64,000 nucleotides of DNA from Sphingomonas insulae (lineage in GTDB: Bacteria > Pseudomonadota > Alphaproteobacteria > Sphingomonadales > Sphingomonadaceae), in the NCBI RefSeq assembly GCF_010450875.1, contig NZ_CP048422.1, positions 1,295,001 through 1,359,000 on the forward strand, given 5' to 3'. The translations under genes and the position numbers were made by a program. A model generated the notes under the pieces. The model was given only the letters and a program-made list of their open reading frames with translations. It was not told the DNA's origin and made no database searches. How positions within the stretch are numbered: the first letter of the stretch is position 1; the number at the start of each line of letters is the position of its first letter. Below are positions 25,270 to 35,017 of this stretch, in pieces.

Positions 25270-26934
25270 ATGGGCGCCAATGTTGACGGCGGCATCTTCA
25301 TCGGCGCCAGCGTGGGCGCCGATGGCGGCAGGCCGCAGATACTCGACCTCAAGCGCGCGAACCGCCACGGCCTGATCGCCGGCGCGACCGGCACCGGCAA
25401 GACGGTGACGTTGCAGGGTATCATCGAAGGCTTTTCGCGGGCCGGCGTGCCGAGCTTCGTCGCCGATGTGAAGGGTGACCTGTCCGGTCTCGCCATGGCC
25501 GGATCGCCGACCGCCAAGACGCACACCGCCTTCGCCGCGCGCGCCGCGGAGATCGGCAATACCGATTGGGTCTATGCCGACAATCCCGTGCAATTCTGGG
25601 ACCTCTACGGCGAGCAGGGCCATCCGATCCGCACCACGGTCAGCGAGATGGGGCCGTTGCTGCTGTCGCGTCTGATGGACCTCAACGAGGTGCAGGAAGG
25701 CGTGATGACGATCGCCTTCCACGTCGCCGACAAGGAGGGGTTGCTGCTGATCGACCTGGACGATCTGCAGGCGATGCTGGCGCATTGCGCGACGCGGGCG
25801 GACGAGCTGACGACGACCTACGGCAACGTGTCGAAACAGTCGATCGGCGCGATCCAGCGGTCGCTGCTGCAGCTGCGCACGCAGGGCGGCGAGCATTTCT
25901 TCGGCGAACCCGCGCTGGAGATGGACGATTTCATCCACACCGACGATCGTGGCCGCGGCATCGTCAACGTGCTTGCCGCCGACCGGCTGATGGCCGCGCC
26001 CAAGCTGTACAGCACCTTCCTGCTGTGGCTGATGAGCGAGTTGTTCGAGCATCTGCCCGAAGTGGGCGATCCCGACAAACCGCGCCTCGTCTTTTTCTTC
26101 GACGAGGCGCATCTGCTGTTCGACGAGGCGCCCAAGGCGCTGCTCGACAAGATCGAACAGGTCGTGCGGCTGATCCGGTCGAAGGGGGTCGGCGTGTATT
26201 TCATCACGCAGAACCCGATCGACATCCCCGACACCGTCGCCGGCCAGCTCGGCAATCGCGTCCAGCACGCGTTGCGCGCCTTCACGCCGCGCGACCAGGC
26301 GGCGGTGCGATCCGCCGCCGAGACGTTCCGCGCCAATCCCGGTGTCGACGTCGCCACCGCGATCACCGAACTGAAGGTCGGCGAGGCCCTGGTGTCGCTG
26401 CTCCAGCCGGACGGATCGCCCGCGCCGGTCCAGCGCACGCTCATCACCCCGCCGGCCAGCCGCGTCGGGCCGGTCAGTCCACAGGAACGCGCGGTGATGA
26501 TCCAGACCGATGCGGTCGGCGACAAATACGACACCGCCGTCGATCGCGAATCGGCGGAAGAGATGCTGGCGGCGAAGACGCAGGAGGCAGCCGCATCGGC
26601 CGCAGCGGCGCGCGCCGCCGACGATGCGGAAAAGGCCGCCGCCGTGCAGGCGAAGGCGGATGCCAAGGCCGCGAAGGACGCGGTGCGGGCGGAGGCCGCG
26701 CAGGCGAGGTTGGATGCGGCGGCGCAACGTGCCGCAGAGCGCGAGGCGGCCAATTCGCCATGGTCGAAGGCGGTGACATCGGCAACGCGGGCGGCGAGTT
26801 CGTCGATCGGCCGGCAGGTGGCGAACGAGCTGGGCAAGCAGGTGTTCGGATCGGGATCGCGCAAGTCGTCGAGCGGCGGGCTGGTCGGTACGGTGTTGCG
26901 CAGCGTGCTCGGCAACCTCATGCGCGGGCGGTGA
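25270..26934 (+). CDS. HerA-like P-loop ATPase (DUF853 family)
   Basis: 554 residues. Walker A is GATGTGKT at 38-45, and Walker B is near 275 (LVFFFDEAHLLF). VEGVYF-type sequence (GVGVYFITQNPIDIPD) fits the HerA/FtsK arginine-finger and sensor region. Family members are called 'helicase HerA-like C-terminal domain-containing protein' (DUF853) and are widespread but poorly studied. The C-terminal ~130 residues are an Ala-rich coiled coil (KTQEAAASAAAARAADDAEK) ending in GGLVGTVLRSVLGNLMRGR. GAAGGAGCG precedes ATG 25270. Confidence 0.9.
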   Translation: MGANVDGGIFIGASVGADGGRPQILDLKRANRHGLIAGATGTGKTVTLQGIIEGFSRAGVPSFVADVKGDLSGLAMAGSPTAKTHTAFAARAAEIGNTDWVYADNPVQFWDLYGEQGHPIRTTVSEMGPLLLSRLMDLNEVQEGVMTIAFHVADKEGLLLIDLDDLQAMLAHCATRADELTTTYGNVSKQSIGAIQRSLLQLRTQGGEHFFGEPALEMDDFIHTDDRGRGIVNVLAADRLMAAPKLYSTFLLWLMSELFEHLPEVGDPDKPRLVFFFDEAHLLFDEAPKALLDKIEQVVRLIRSKGVGVYFITQNPIDIPDTVAGQLGNRVQHALRAFTPRDQAAVRSAAETFRANPGVDVATAITELKVGEALVSLLQPDGSPAPVQRTLITPPASRVGPVSPQERAVMIQTDAVGDKYDTAVDRESAEEMLAAKTQEAAASAAAARAADDAEKAAAVQAKADAKAAKDAVRAEAAQARLDAAAQRAAEREAANSPWSKAVTSATRAASSSIGRQVANELGKQVFGSGSRKSSSGGLVGTVLRSVLGNLMRGR

Positions 26935-27005
26935 TCGCCGGCCGCGCCAGCCTCGACAAGCCGCAGGGACGGGCGCACAACGCGTCGGTAACATGGAGCG
27001 ACAGC

Positions 27006-28220
27006 ATGTCCCTGGACGACCATAGCATCAGCGACTGGACCGCGGCCGGCGAGGCCGAACTCGACGACATCGTGACGCTGCGCCGGGCGATCCACGCCGA
27101 ACCGGAAATCGGGCTGCATTGTCCGTTGACGGTCGAGAAGATCAAGGCGGCGCTGACCGGCCTGCCGCTCGAACTGCATGAGGGATCGTCCACCACCGGC
27201 TTCGTCGCCATCCTGCGCGGGCAGGGCGGCGACAACGGCCGCACCGTGCTGCTGCGCGGCGACATGGATGCGCTGCCGATGCAGGAGGAGACCGGGCTGC
27301 CGTTCGCCAGCACGATCGACGGGCGGATGCATGCCTGCGGTCACGATTCGCATACCGCGATGCTGGTCGGCGCGGCGCGGGCGCTGTCCGCGCGGCGCGA
27401 CCGGTTGCCCGGTACCGTCATCTTCATGTTCCAGCCCGGCGAAGAGGGGCATCACGGCGCGCGCTTCATGATCGAGGACGGCCTGCTCGACATCGCCGCG
27501 CCCGACGCCGCCTTTGCCCTGCACATCACGCCGAACGCGCCCGCGGGCCTGGTGGTGACGCGCGGCGGATCGATCATGGCGTCGGCCGACACCGTGCATG
27601 CGGTGATCCGCGGCGCGGGCGGCCATGCGGCGATGCCGCACGATTGTATCGATCCGGTGCCGGTCGCGTGCGAGATCGTGACGGCGCTGCAGACCTTCAT
27701 CGCGCGGCGGATCGCGGTGACCGACCCGGCGGTGCTGTCGATCACCAAGATCGAGGCCGGATCGGCGCACAACGTCATTCCCGGCGAAGTGCGGTTGCTC
27801 GGCACGCTCAGGACCCTGTCGGAGGCGACGCGCGACACGATGCAGGCCGCGTTCCGGCGGATCGTCGAGAACATCGCCGCCGCGCATGGCGCGACGGCGG
27901 AGGCCTGGATCGACACCGGTTACCCGGTCACCGTCAACGATCCCCGCGGCGCCGCGCTGATCGAGGCGATCGCGGGCGAACTGGGCGCCGACTTCGCGAC
28001 CATGCCGCAGCCGATGATGGGGGCGGAGGACTTTTCCTATGTGCTGAAGCGCTATCCCGGCGCCTTCGCATTCCTGGGCGTCGCGCCCGCCGGCAGCGAT
28101 CCCGCGACCAACCCGCCGCTCCACAACACCCGGATGACGATCGAGGAATCGGTGATGGCGAAGGGGGTAGCGATGCATTGCGCGATCGCGACCCGCTATC
28201 TGGAGCGTGGGTTCGACTGA
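27006..28220 (+). CDS. M20-family metallo-amidohydrolase (hippurate hydrolase-like)
   Basis: 404 residues, M20D subfamily of metal-dependent amidohydrolases. It opens with LRRAIHAEPEIGLH; LLRGDMDALPMQEETG near 84 and MHACGHDSHTAMLVGAA near 109 carry metal ligands, and FMFQPGEEGHHGA near 140 contains the catalytic Glu pair. A lid domain follows (GAGGHAAMPHDCIDPV). The usual substrates are N-acyl amino acids such as hippurate or indole-amide conjugates; the actual substrate cannot be read here. ATG 27006 is the only start near the homology. Confidence 0.92.
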   Translation: MSLDDHSISDWTAAGEAELDDIVTLRRAIHAEPEIGLHCPLTVEKIKAALTGLPLELHEGSSTTGFVAILRGQGGDNGRTVLLRGDMDALPMQEETGLPFASTIDGRMHACGHDSHTAMLVGAARALSARRDRLPGTVIFMFQPGEEGHHGARFMIEDGLLDIAAPDAAFALHITPNAPAGLVVTRGGSIMASADTVHAVIRGAGGHAAMPHDCIDPVPVACEIVTALQTFIARRIAVTDPAVLSITKIEAGSAHNVIPGEVRLLGTLRTLSEATRDTMQAAFRRIVENIAAAHGATAEAWIDTGYPVTVNDPRGAALIEAIAGELGADFATMPQPMMGAEDFSYVLKRYPGAFAFLGVAPAGSDPATNPPLHNTRMTIEESVMAKGVAMHCAIATRYLERGFD

Positions 28221-28226
28221 CCTTGC

Positions 28227-28250
28227 GGGCTCCCGCCTGGCCGGGAGCCC
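28227..28250. terminator. Bidirectional hairpin between convergent genes
   Basis: A perfect 9-bp stem, GGGCTCCCG with CGGGAGCCC and a 6-base loop, fills the 36-bp gap between the convergent M20 and 2OG-oxygenase genes. It has no T-run but its position and symmetry suggest termination on both strands. Confidence 0.65.
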
Positions 28251-28256
28251 CGATCC

Positions 28257-29222
28257 TCAGGCCTTGATCAGGCCGATCTCCACCAGCCGCTGATGCAGAT
28301 AGTCGTGCGCGGTGATCGGCTGCGGATAGCGGTCGGGGTGTTCCGCGCTGATCGTCTGCGGCAGCGTCTCGATCAGGAAATCGGGCGCGGGATGCAGGAA
28401 GAACGGCATCGAATAGCGCGAATGGCCGCGCCGCTCGGGCGGGGGGTTGACCACGCGGTGGGTGGTGGACGGCAGCACGTGGTTGGTCAGCCGTTGCAGC
28501 ATGTCGCCGACGTTGACGACCATCGCGCCCTCCGGTGGCTTGATCGCCAGCCAGCGGCCGTTGGCGCGATCGAGCAGTTCCAGCCCGGCCTCCTCGGCGC
28601 CGAGCAGCAGCGTGATGAGGTTGATATCCTCGTGCGCACCGGCGCGCACGCCCTCCGCATCCGCCGGGATCGGGGGATAGTGGAGCAGGCGGAGGACCGA
28701 ATTGCCGTCCTTCACGGCCGGATCGAACCAGTGCGGATCGAGCTTCAGGTGGCGCGCGATGGCGGACAGCAGGCGGTCGCCGGCACGATCGAAGGCGGTG
28801 AACAGTTCGAGGAACGTGTCCTTGAACCCCTCCGGCCGGGTCGGCCAGATGTTCGGCGACATCGTATCGGCGAAGCGGTGGCCGGCGGGCAGTTCGCGGC
28901 CGATATGCCAGAATTCCTTGAGGTCGACGTGCTTTGCGTCCTTCGCGATCTCGGTCTTGAACGGCGTGTAACCGCGCGCGCCGCCGCCGCCCTCGACGAA
29001 ATAGCCGCGCTTCTCGGCTTCCGGCAGCGCGAAGAGCTGTTCGGTCTCGCGCCATGCCCGGTCGATCAAATCCTGCGGCACGCCATGGTCGGCGACGATC
29101 GCGAAGCCGAACCGTTCGAACGATTCGCCGAACGCGGCGGCGAAGCCGTCGGGATCGCGTTCCTGATCGGCGAGGCTGAGAGTGGGAACCTGGGCGGAAG
29201 GGGAGTCGAGCATAAGGGCCAT
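28257..29222 (-). CDS. 2-oxoglutarate/Fe(II)-dependent oxygenase, isopenicillin-N-synthase family
   Basis: About 321 residues. It has the N-terminal DIOX_N domain (VPTLSLADQERDPDGFAAAFGESFERFGFAIVADHGV) and the double-stranded beta-helix core. The iron ligands are the His and Asp of AHEDINLITLL and the His of STTHRVVNP, and the RYSMPFFLHP that follows supplies the Arg for 2-oxoglutarate or substrate carboxylate. The family covers hydroxylases, desaturases and ring-closing enzymes; no specific reaction can be assigned. Start ATG 29222 (MALMLDSPSAQ) is used; 29213 (MLDSPSAQ) is equally good. Confidence 0.88.
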   Translation of the reverse strand: MALMLDSPSAQVPTLSLADQERDPDGFAAAFGESFERFGFAIVADHGVPQDLIDRAWRETEQLFALPEAEKRGYFVEGGGGARGYTPFKTEIAKDAKHVDLKEFWHIGRELPAGHRFADTMSPNIWPTRPEGFKDTFLELFTAFDRAGDRLLSAIARHLKLDPHWFDPAVKDGNSVLRLLHYPPIPADAEGVRAGAHEDINLITLLLGAEEAGLELLDRANGRWLAIKPPEGAMVVNVGDMLQRLTNHVLPSTTHRVVNPPPERRGHSRYSMPFFLHPAPDFLIETLPQTISAEHPDRYPQPITAHDYLHQRLVEIGLIKA

Positions 29223-29514
29223 CCGTTTGATGAAGCGGCGGTTATAGTCCGCCCGACGCGCGCCGTCATGCGCAAGTTCCAGCGCCGGCAGCCGGCCGCG
29301 ATTCGGTGCGATCCGGGCCGCCATGCCACCGCGTCCCATCGCTTCGGCGCGGGCCGCTGCCGGTTGATCGCGGTAGCGGTATCCGCGCCCTTGTGGTCAA
29401 CGGTGTCTTGCAGGCACACACTGCGTGTCTGGGGCGCGGTGGGGCTGCGAGTCAGTACGATCTGAATAGGCCGGACCCGATCGATGCGGGGGCGGCGCAT
29501 GATGCTGGGGTCCG

Positions 29515-30669
29515 ATGATCACTTTCGCCCGTACTGCCGTTGCACTTCGTTCGCGTGTCCGCGCTCTGTTCACCACGCGCGATGTCCTGATCCACGACGG
29601 AACGTCGTTGCGCCGGATCAGCATCACCGGCCGCCGGCAAGCCGCCATCGCCGCCGTCAGCGCGATTACCATCGGATTTTCCGGCTATGGCGCGGCGCAG
29701 GCGGCACAGGTCGTCGGCCAGCCGACCGACAGCCGCATCACGCATATGGAACGCCAGATCGATGCAATGCAGGCGCGCGTGTCGACCATCCGCCAGGTCG
29801 CCAAGGTCCATGCCGAGCGGGTCGAGCAGCGGCAGGCGCTCATCACCGCCGCGCTGACCGGCAAGGGCGACGAGGCGAAGCTCGCGCTGGCGACGCTGGC
29901 GATCGATCCCACCGCCGATCGCCTTGCCGCCGACGTCGTCAAGCCGCTGGTCAAGGTCGAAGGGCGTCAGGCCGAGCTGGCCGATGCCGCGCAGGACGTG
30001 CTCGACCGCCGTCTGGCACGCACCAACGCGACGCTAAAGAAACTGGGTGTCGCCGGCCGTGTCGCCACGAGCGCCATGGGCGGCCCGATGATCGATGCCA
30101 ACGGTGCCGAGGCGCAGGCCGACCTGAAGGCGGATGCGCAGTTCCGCACGCTGTTCCAGAGCTGGAAGAAGCTCGACACGCTGCAACAGGGCGCGATCGC
30201 GATCCCGTCGGTCCAGCCGGTACAGCGCCTGCAATTCACCAGCAACTTCGGCATCCGGTCCGACCCGTTCCGCGGTACCGCGGCGATGCACGCCGGCGTC
30301 GACATTCCCGGTCCGGTCGGCACGCCGATCTACGCCACCGCCGACGGTATCGTCGACCATGCCGCGCGCCAGGGCGGCTATGGCAACATGGTCGAGATCA
30401 ACCACGGCAAGGGCATCGCGACCCGCTACGGCCATCTGTCGAAGATCCTCGTCGCGGACGGCGCGCGCGTCACGCGTGGCCAGCTGATCGCGCTGATGGG
30501 ATCGACCGGCCGTTCGACCGGGCCGCATCTGCATTACGAGGTCCGCATCGACGGTCACGCGGTGAACCCGATCCCGTTCCTGACCACCGCCGACTATTTG
30601 CTGGCGGCGCAGGATCGTGCGGTCCACGCGATCCCGGTGTCGACCGACGGCCCTGCCGCGCAGGATTGA
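29515..30669 (+). CDS. M23-family peptidoglycan endopeptidase
   Basis: 384 residues. An N-terminal signal anchor at about 43-62 is followed by a coiled-coil-like region (THMERQIDAMQARVSTIRQVAKVHAERVEQRQ) and the C-terminal LytM/M23 domain. The zinc site is intact: HAGVD (His259, Asp263) and HLHYE (His338, His340), with RYGHLSK between. Intact residues suggest an active endopeptidase for peptide cross-links, rather than an EnvC-type activator. It is divergent from the 2OG oxygenase across 292 bp. Confidence 0.93.
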   Translation: MITFARTAVALRSRVRALFTTRDVLIHDGTSLRRISITGRRQAAIAAVSAITIGFSGYGAAQAAQVVGQPTDSRITHMERQIDAMQARVSTIRQVAKVHAERVEQRQALITAALTGKGDEAKLALATLAIDPTADRLAADVVKPLVKVEGRQAELADAAQDVLDRRLARTNATLKKLGVAGRVATSAMGGPMIDANGAEAQADLKADAQFRTLFQSWKKLDTLQQGAIAIPSVQPVQRLQFTSNFGIRSDPFRGTAAMHAGVDIPGPVGTPIYATADGIVDHAARQGGYGNMVEINHGKGIATRYGHLSKILVADGARVTRGQLIALMGSTGRSTGPHLHYEVRIDGHAVNPIPFLTTADYLLAAQDRAVHAIPVSTDGPAAQD

Positions 30670-30689
30670 TCCTTACCGATGGATGTCGC

Positions 30690-30721
30690 GAAACGGGCGG
30701 AGGGTGACCTTCGCCCGTTTC
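30690..30721 (+). terminator. Hairpin after the M23 peptidase gene
   Basis: A perfect 10-bp stem (GAAACGGGCG with CGCCCGTTTC) with a 12-base loop, 20 bases after the stop codon. A T-run is absent beyond the TTT of the stem, so termination strength is uncertain. Confidence 0.65.
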
Positions 30722-30929
30722 TGCGTCCGGGATCGCTGCTGCTGCGATACGCCCCCTCCGCCGGTGATGCCGCGCGGGAGAGGCACGCGGAGGAGGCACG
30801 CGGGGAAGGCAGGCGCGAACCCGTATGCCGTGGCGCCATGAAGCGGGAGCGGCGGATGGTCACCGGTCGGCGTGACGATCGATCGAGCAATCGGTTGCCC
30901 CGCCCCGGCACCGCGCCTATCTCTTCGCC

Positions 30930-31268
30930 ATGGCTACACTCGCCCCCGACATCATGCTCACTTCCGCCGCGGCCGCGCGTGTCGCGGCGATCGCCGGCAA
31001 GCAGAACAAGCCGGCCATCCTGCGCCTGTCCGTCGACGGCGGTGGATGTTCGGGGTTCCAATACAAGTTCGGCTTTGCCGATGCGCCGGACAGCGACGAT
31101 ACCATCGCCGAAACGGATGGCGTGCGGCTGGTGGTCGACAGCGTCAGCCTGGACCTCGTCCGCGGATGCCAGGTCGATTATGTCGAATCGCTGGGCGGCG
31201 CCGCGTTTCGGGTGGAAAACCCCAACGCGGCATCGGGCTGCGGTTGCGGCTCCAGCTTCGCGATCTGA
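30930..31268 (+). CDS. erpA: A-type iron-sulfur carrier (ErpA/IscA family)
   Basis: 112 residues, the normal HesB/IscA size. The three cluster-binding cysteines are Cys40 (GGGCSGFQY) and Cys104/Cys106 (SGCGCGSSF). It accepts clusters from the assembly scaffold and delivers them to apoproteins. ErpA and IscA are hard to tell apart by sequence alone; the CGCGSSF end is common to both. It is followed after 3 bases by xth, which suggests cotranscription. Confidence 0.9.
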   Translation: MATLAPDIMLTSAAAARVAAIAGKQNKPAILRLSVDGGGCSGFQYKFGFADAPDSDDTIAETDGVRLVVDSVSLDLVRGCQVDYVESLGGAAFRVENPNAASGCGCGSSFAI

Positions 31269-31271
31269 CGC

Positions 31272-32042
31272 TTGAAGCTCGTCACCTACAACGTCAACGG
31301 GATCAAGGCGCGGCTACCGCGGCTGATTGAGTATCTGGACGAGCAGCAGCCGGACGTCGTCTGCCTGCAGGAGATCAAGTGCAGCGACGACACCTTTCCG
31401 GCCGCCGATATCGAAGGCGCCGGCTATGGTGTCGTCTGGCACGGGCAGAAGGGGTTCAACGGCGTCGCGGTGCTGGCGAAGGGTACGGAGCCGGTGGAAC
31501 GGCAGCGTGGCCTTGCCGGCGAGCCGGAGGACGAGCACAGCCGGTACCTGGAATGCGAGGTCGACGGGCTGGTCGTCGCGTCGATCTACCTGCCCAACGG
31601 CAATCCGCAACCGGGACCCAAGTTCGACTATAAGCTGCGCTGGATGGAGCGGCTCGGCGCGCGGGCACAGGCATTGCTCGACGAGGAGGTGCCGGTGGTC
31701 CTGATGGGCGATTACAACGTGATCCCCAACGACGACGACACCTTTTCCGTTCGCGCCATGGCGGACGATGCGCTGATGCAGCCCGAAAGCCGCGCGGCCT
31801 ATCGCCGGCTGCTGGCGCAGGGGTGGACCGATGCGCTGCGCACCCGCCAGCCGAAGGGCGGCGTGTGGACCTTCTGGGACTATCAGGCCGGGGCGTGGCA
31901 GCGCGACGCGGGATTCCGCATCGACCATCTGCTGCTCAGCCCGCAGGCGGCGGATCGACTGGTCGATGCCGGTGTCGACAAGGCGTATCGCGGCCGGGAG
32001 AAGGCGAGCGATCACGCCCCGACCTGGGTTCGCCTGGCATGA
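31272..32042 (+). CDS. xth: Exodeoxyribonuclease III
   Basis: 256 residues, the AP-endonuclease/3'-exonuclease of base-excision repair (EEP fold). MKLVTYNVNGIKARLPRL and DVVCLQEIKCSD contain the N-terminal catalytic residues (Asn and the metal-binding Glu). VLMGDYNVIPNDDD carries the catalytic Asp/Asn pair, and RIDHLLLS and SDHAPTWV at the C-terminus carry the last Asp-His. Translation starts at an unusual TTG (31272), three bases after erpA ends. The stop overlaps the next gene's ATG (ATGA). Confidence 0.95.
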   Translation: MKLVTYNVNGIKARLPRLIEYLDEQQPDVVCLQEIKCSDDTFPAADIEGAGYGVVWHGQKGFNGVAVLAKGTEPVERQRGLAGEPEDEHSRYLECEVDGLVVASIYLPNGNPQPGPKFDYKLRWMERLGARAQALLDEEVPVVLMGDYNVIPNDDDTFSVRAMADDALMQPESRAAYRRLLAQGWTDALRTRQPKGGVWTFWDYQAGAWQRDAGFRIDHLLLSPQAADRLVDAGVDKAYRGREKASDHAPTWVRLA

Positions 32043-32830
32043 AGCGGATCGCGGCGGCGCTCCTGACGCTGGTGGCATCGCCCGCCTGGGCCGAGCAGCG
32101 CGACCTTTGCCCGGAGCGGCCGGGTCTCGATACCCCGGCCTGTATCGTCGATCGCGGTCATGTGCTGGTCGAAACCGGAATGGTGGACTGGACGCTCGAC
32201 AAGCAGCCGGATAGTCGCACCGACACGATCCTGATTGGTGACACGCTGGTGCGGGTAGGCGTTACCGACACCGTCGAGGCACGGGTGGGCTGGACCCCAT
32301 ATGGCCATGAGCGCGTTCGCGATCGCCAGACGGGAACCATCGAGCGCGTCGGGCAGAGCGGCGATGTATCGCTGGGGCTGAAGGCGTCGTTGCTGCACCC
32401 CGACGGCAGCGGCCTTGCCGTCGCTGCGTTGCCGTTCGTCACGGTGCCGGTCGGCGGCAGCCGCATCGGTGACGGTGCGGTCGGCGCGGGGTTCCTGCTG
32501 CCGATCACCTATGCATTGTCCGAAGCCGTGCAGCTGGATGCGACACCGGAGATCGATGCGCAGCCGAACGAAGACCGCGATGGCCGGCATCTGCATTACA
32601 GCGCGGCCGGCGGCGCGACGTTCAAGCTGGGCAAGGCCGTGTCCCTCGCTGCGGAGGGGCAGGTGATCCGCGACGTCGATCCCGACGGCCGTACGACGCA
32701 GGCGCTTGCCGCCCTGTCGGTTGCCTGGCAGCCGCAGGACGACTGGCAGTTCGACGTCTTCGGCGTCGCCGGCCTCAACCACGATGCGCCCGATGTCGAA
32801 CTGTCGGCAGGTATCTCGCGGCGGTTCTGA
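32039..32830 (+). CDS. Outer-membrane beta-barrel protein, transporter-like (MetA-pathway-type domain)
   Basis: 263 residues. MKRIAAALLTLVASPAWA is a clear signal peptide with cleavage after AWA. The mature part alternates amphipathic strands (RVGVTDTVEARVGWTPYG, GDVSLGLKASLLHP, GLAVAALPFVTVPVGG) and ends ...VELSAGISRRF, a C-terminal aromatic residue as in outer-membrane barrels. It resembles the 'transporter' family PF13557 (putative MetA-pathway of phenol degradation), whose function is not settled. The ATGA overlap with xth ties an outer-membrane protein to a DNA-repair gene, probably by chance of operon assembly. Confidence 0.75.
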   Translation: MKRIAAALLTLVASPAWAEQRDLCPERPGLDTPACIVDRGHVLVETGMVDWTLDKQPDSRTDTILIGDTLVRVGVTDTVEARVGWTPYGHERVRDRQTGTIERVGQSGDVSLGLKASLLHPDGSGLAVAALPFVTVPVGGSRIGDGAVGAGFLLPITYALSEAVQLDATPEIDAQPNEDRDGRHLHYSAAGGATFKLGKAVSLAAEGQVIRDVDPDGRTTQALAALSVAWQPQDDWQFDVFGVAGLNHDAPDVELSAGISRRF

Positions 32831-32916
32831 CGCCCCGCTTATGACGCCCCGCTCTGGATCGGCGGCGGCGGCGGATGTATCGCCGTCGCCATAGACATTC
32901 GGAGACGGTTTCCATC

Positions 32917-34950
32917 ATGATCCGCAACGCGCTGTTCGCCGCCGCCCTGCTCACCGGCACCGCTGCCGTGGCCCAGGACAAGCCCGCCGGCATCGACCCA
33001 ACCGCGATCGACAAGAGCGTCAAGCCGGGTGACGATTTCGAACAATATGCCAATGGCGCATGGCGCGCCCGCACCGAAATCCCCGCGGATCGTTCGTCGG
33101 TCGGCATCTTCCTGACCGTGTCCAAGATCGCCGACGAGCGCACCGCCGCCATCGTCGCCGCGGCGGCCAAGGCCCCTGCGGGCAGCGACCAGCGTCGGAT
33201 CGCGGATTATTACGCCGGCTATATGGACACGGCCGGCATCGAGGCGCGGGGCATCGCGCCGCTGCGCCCCGCATTCGCAGAGATCGCGGGCCTGCGCGAC
33301 AAGACCGCATTGTCGCGGCTGCTGGGCGCCAACACCCGCGTCGACGTCGATCCGCTCAACGCGACGGATTTCCAGACCGGCAACCTGTTCGGCCTGTTCG
33401 TGACGCAGGCGTTCGACCAGCCGACGCAGACCGTGCCCTATGTCCTGCAAGGCGGGCTGGGCATGCCCGACCGCGATTACTATCTGTCCGATACCGCAGC
33501 GATGAAGGACGTGCGCGACGCCTATCGCGTCTATGTCGCATCCGTGTTCCGCCTTGCCGGGTTCGACCAGCCCGAGATGCGGGCCGGACGGGTGATCGAC
33601 CTGGAAACCAAGATCGCGCGGGCGCAGGTCGACCTGGTCACCAGCCAGGACGCGCACAAGGCGGATAATCCGTGGGAGGCGGCCGATTTCGCCGGCAAGG
33701 CGCCCGGGATCGACTGGGGCGCGTTCTGGCCGGCCGCGCGGCTGGGCAAGCAGCAGGACTTCGTCGTCTGGCAACCGAGCGCCATCACCGGCCTGTCGGC
33801 GCTGGTCGCGAGCGAGCCGCTGGCGGCGTGGCAGGACTGGTTGCGGTTCCATCGCATCGATACCGTGACCGCGGTGCTGCCGCGCAGCTTCGACGAGGCG
33901 AGCTTCGCCTTCTACGGCAAGGCGCTGAGCGGGACGCCGCAGCAGCAGCCGCGGGCGAAGCGCGGGCTGGATGCGGTGAGCGGCGCGCTGGGCGACGGGA
34001 TCGGCCGCATCTATGTCCAGCGGTATTTCCCGGCATCGTCCAAGGCGGACATCCAGCAGATGGTGGCGGGCATGCTGAAGGCGTTCGACCGCCGCGTCGC
34101 CGGGCTCGACTGGATGAAGCCCGCGACCAAGGCGGAGGCGCGCAAGAAGATCGAGACGATGATCGTCGGCATCGGTTACCCCGAGCGCTGGGCGGATTAC
34201 GGGGGACTGACGATCCGCGCCGACGATCCGGTGGGCAACGCCGAACGGGCGGAGCTTGCCAAAACCGAGCGCCAGCTCGCCAAGATCGGCCGGCCGGTCG
34301 ATCGCAACGAATGGTGGCTGACGCCGCAGACGGTGAATGCGCTGAACCTGCCGATGCAGAATGCGCTGAATTTCCCGGCGGCGATCCTGGAGGCGCCGTT
34401 CTATGACCCCAAGCGCGACGCGGCGGCCAATTACGGCGCGATCGGCGCGGTGATCGGGCATGAGATCAGCCACGGCTTCGACAATCTGGGGGCCGATTTC
34501 GACGCGGCGGGCCGCCTGCGCAACTGGTGGACGCCGGAGGATCTGGCGCGGTTCGAGGCGCAGGGGCAGGCGCTCGTCGCGCAATATGACGCGTACGAGG
34601 CGCTGCCGGGCCTGCACGTCAACGGCAAGCAGACGCTGGGTGAGAATATCGCCGACGTCGCCGGGCTGACCGCGGCGCTGGATGCCTATCACGCGTCGCT
34701 CGGCGGCAAGCCGGCGCCGGTGATCGGCGGGATGACCGGCGACCAGCGATTGTTCCTGTCGTTCGCGCAGACCTGGGCATCGAAGTTCCGCGACAAGGCG
34801 CTGCGCGCGCGGGTGCAGGGCGACGTGCATGCGCCGGCACGGTTCCGCGCGCAGACGGTGCGCAACCTCGATGGCTGGTATGCGGCGTTCGGGGTGAAGC
34901 CCGGCGATGCGCTGTACCTTGCGCCGGACAAGCGCGTGCAGGTCTGGTAA
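32917..34950 (+). CDS. M13-family zinc metallopeptidase (neprilysin-like, PepO type)
   Basis: 677 residues with a signal peptide (MIRNALFAAALLTGTAAVAQ). It shows the M13 N-terminal signature DKSVKPGDDFEQYANGAW and the late NAYY-like region is replaced by NALNLPMQNALNFPAAILEAPFYD. The zinc site HEISH is at 515-519, with the third ligand Glu576 in ENIADVAGL. The C-terminus RVQVW matches the family's C-terminal tryptophan. These periplasmic enzymes cut short peptides. An upstream in-frame ATG at 32875 would spoil the signal peptide, so 32917 is chosen. Confidence 0.94.
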   Translation: MIRNALFAAALLTGTAAVAQDKPAGIDPTAIDKSVKPGDDFEQYANGAWRARTEIPADRSSVGIFLTVSKIADERTAAIVAAAAKAPAGSDQRRIADYYAGYMDTAGIEARGIAPLRPAFAEIAGLRDKTALSRLLGANTRVDVDPLNATDFQTGNLFGLFVTQAFDQPTQTVPYVLQGGLGMPDRDYYLSDTAAMKDVRDAYRVYVASVFRLAGFDQPEMRAGRVIDLETKIARAQVDLVTSQDAHKADNPWEAADFAGKAPGIDWGAFWPAARLGKQQDFVVWQPSAITGLSALVASEPLAAWQDWLRFHRIDTVTAVLPRSFDEASFAFYGKALSGTPQQQPRAKRGLDAVSGALGDGIGRIYVQRYFPASSKADIQQMVAGMLKAFDRRVAGLDWMKPATKAEARKKIETMIVGIGYPERWADYGGLTIRADDPVGNAERAELAKTERQLAKIGRPVDRNEWWLTPQTVNALNLPMQNALNFPAAILEAPFYDPKRDAAANYGAIGAVIGHEISHGFDNLGADFDAAGRLRNWWTPEDLARFEAQGQALVAQYDAYEALPGLHVNGKQTLGENIADVAGLTAALDAYHASLGGKPAPVIGGMTGDQRLFLSFAQTWASKFRDKALRARVQGDVHAPARFRAQTVRNLDGWYAAFGVKPGDALYLAPDKRVQVW

Positions 34951-35017
34951 CCGCGGACCCCGCTACCCACCCCCGGCGCGACGTCCTATACCCCTGCCAA
35001 AGCAACAGGGGATTGGC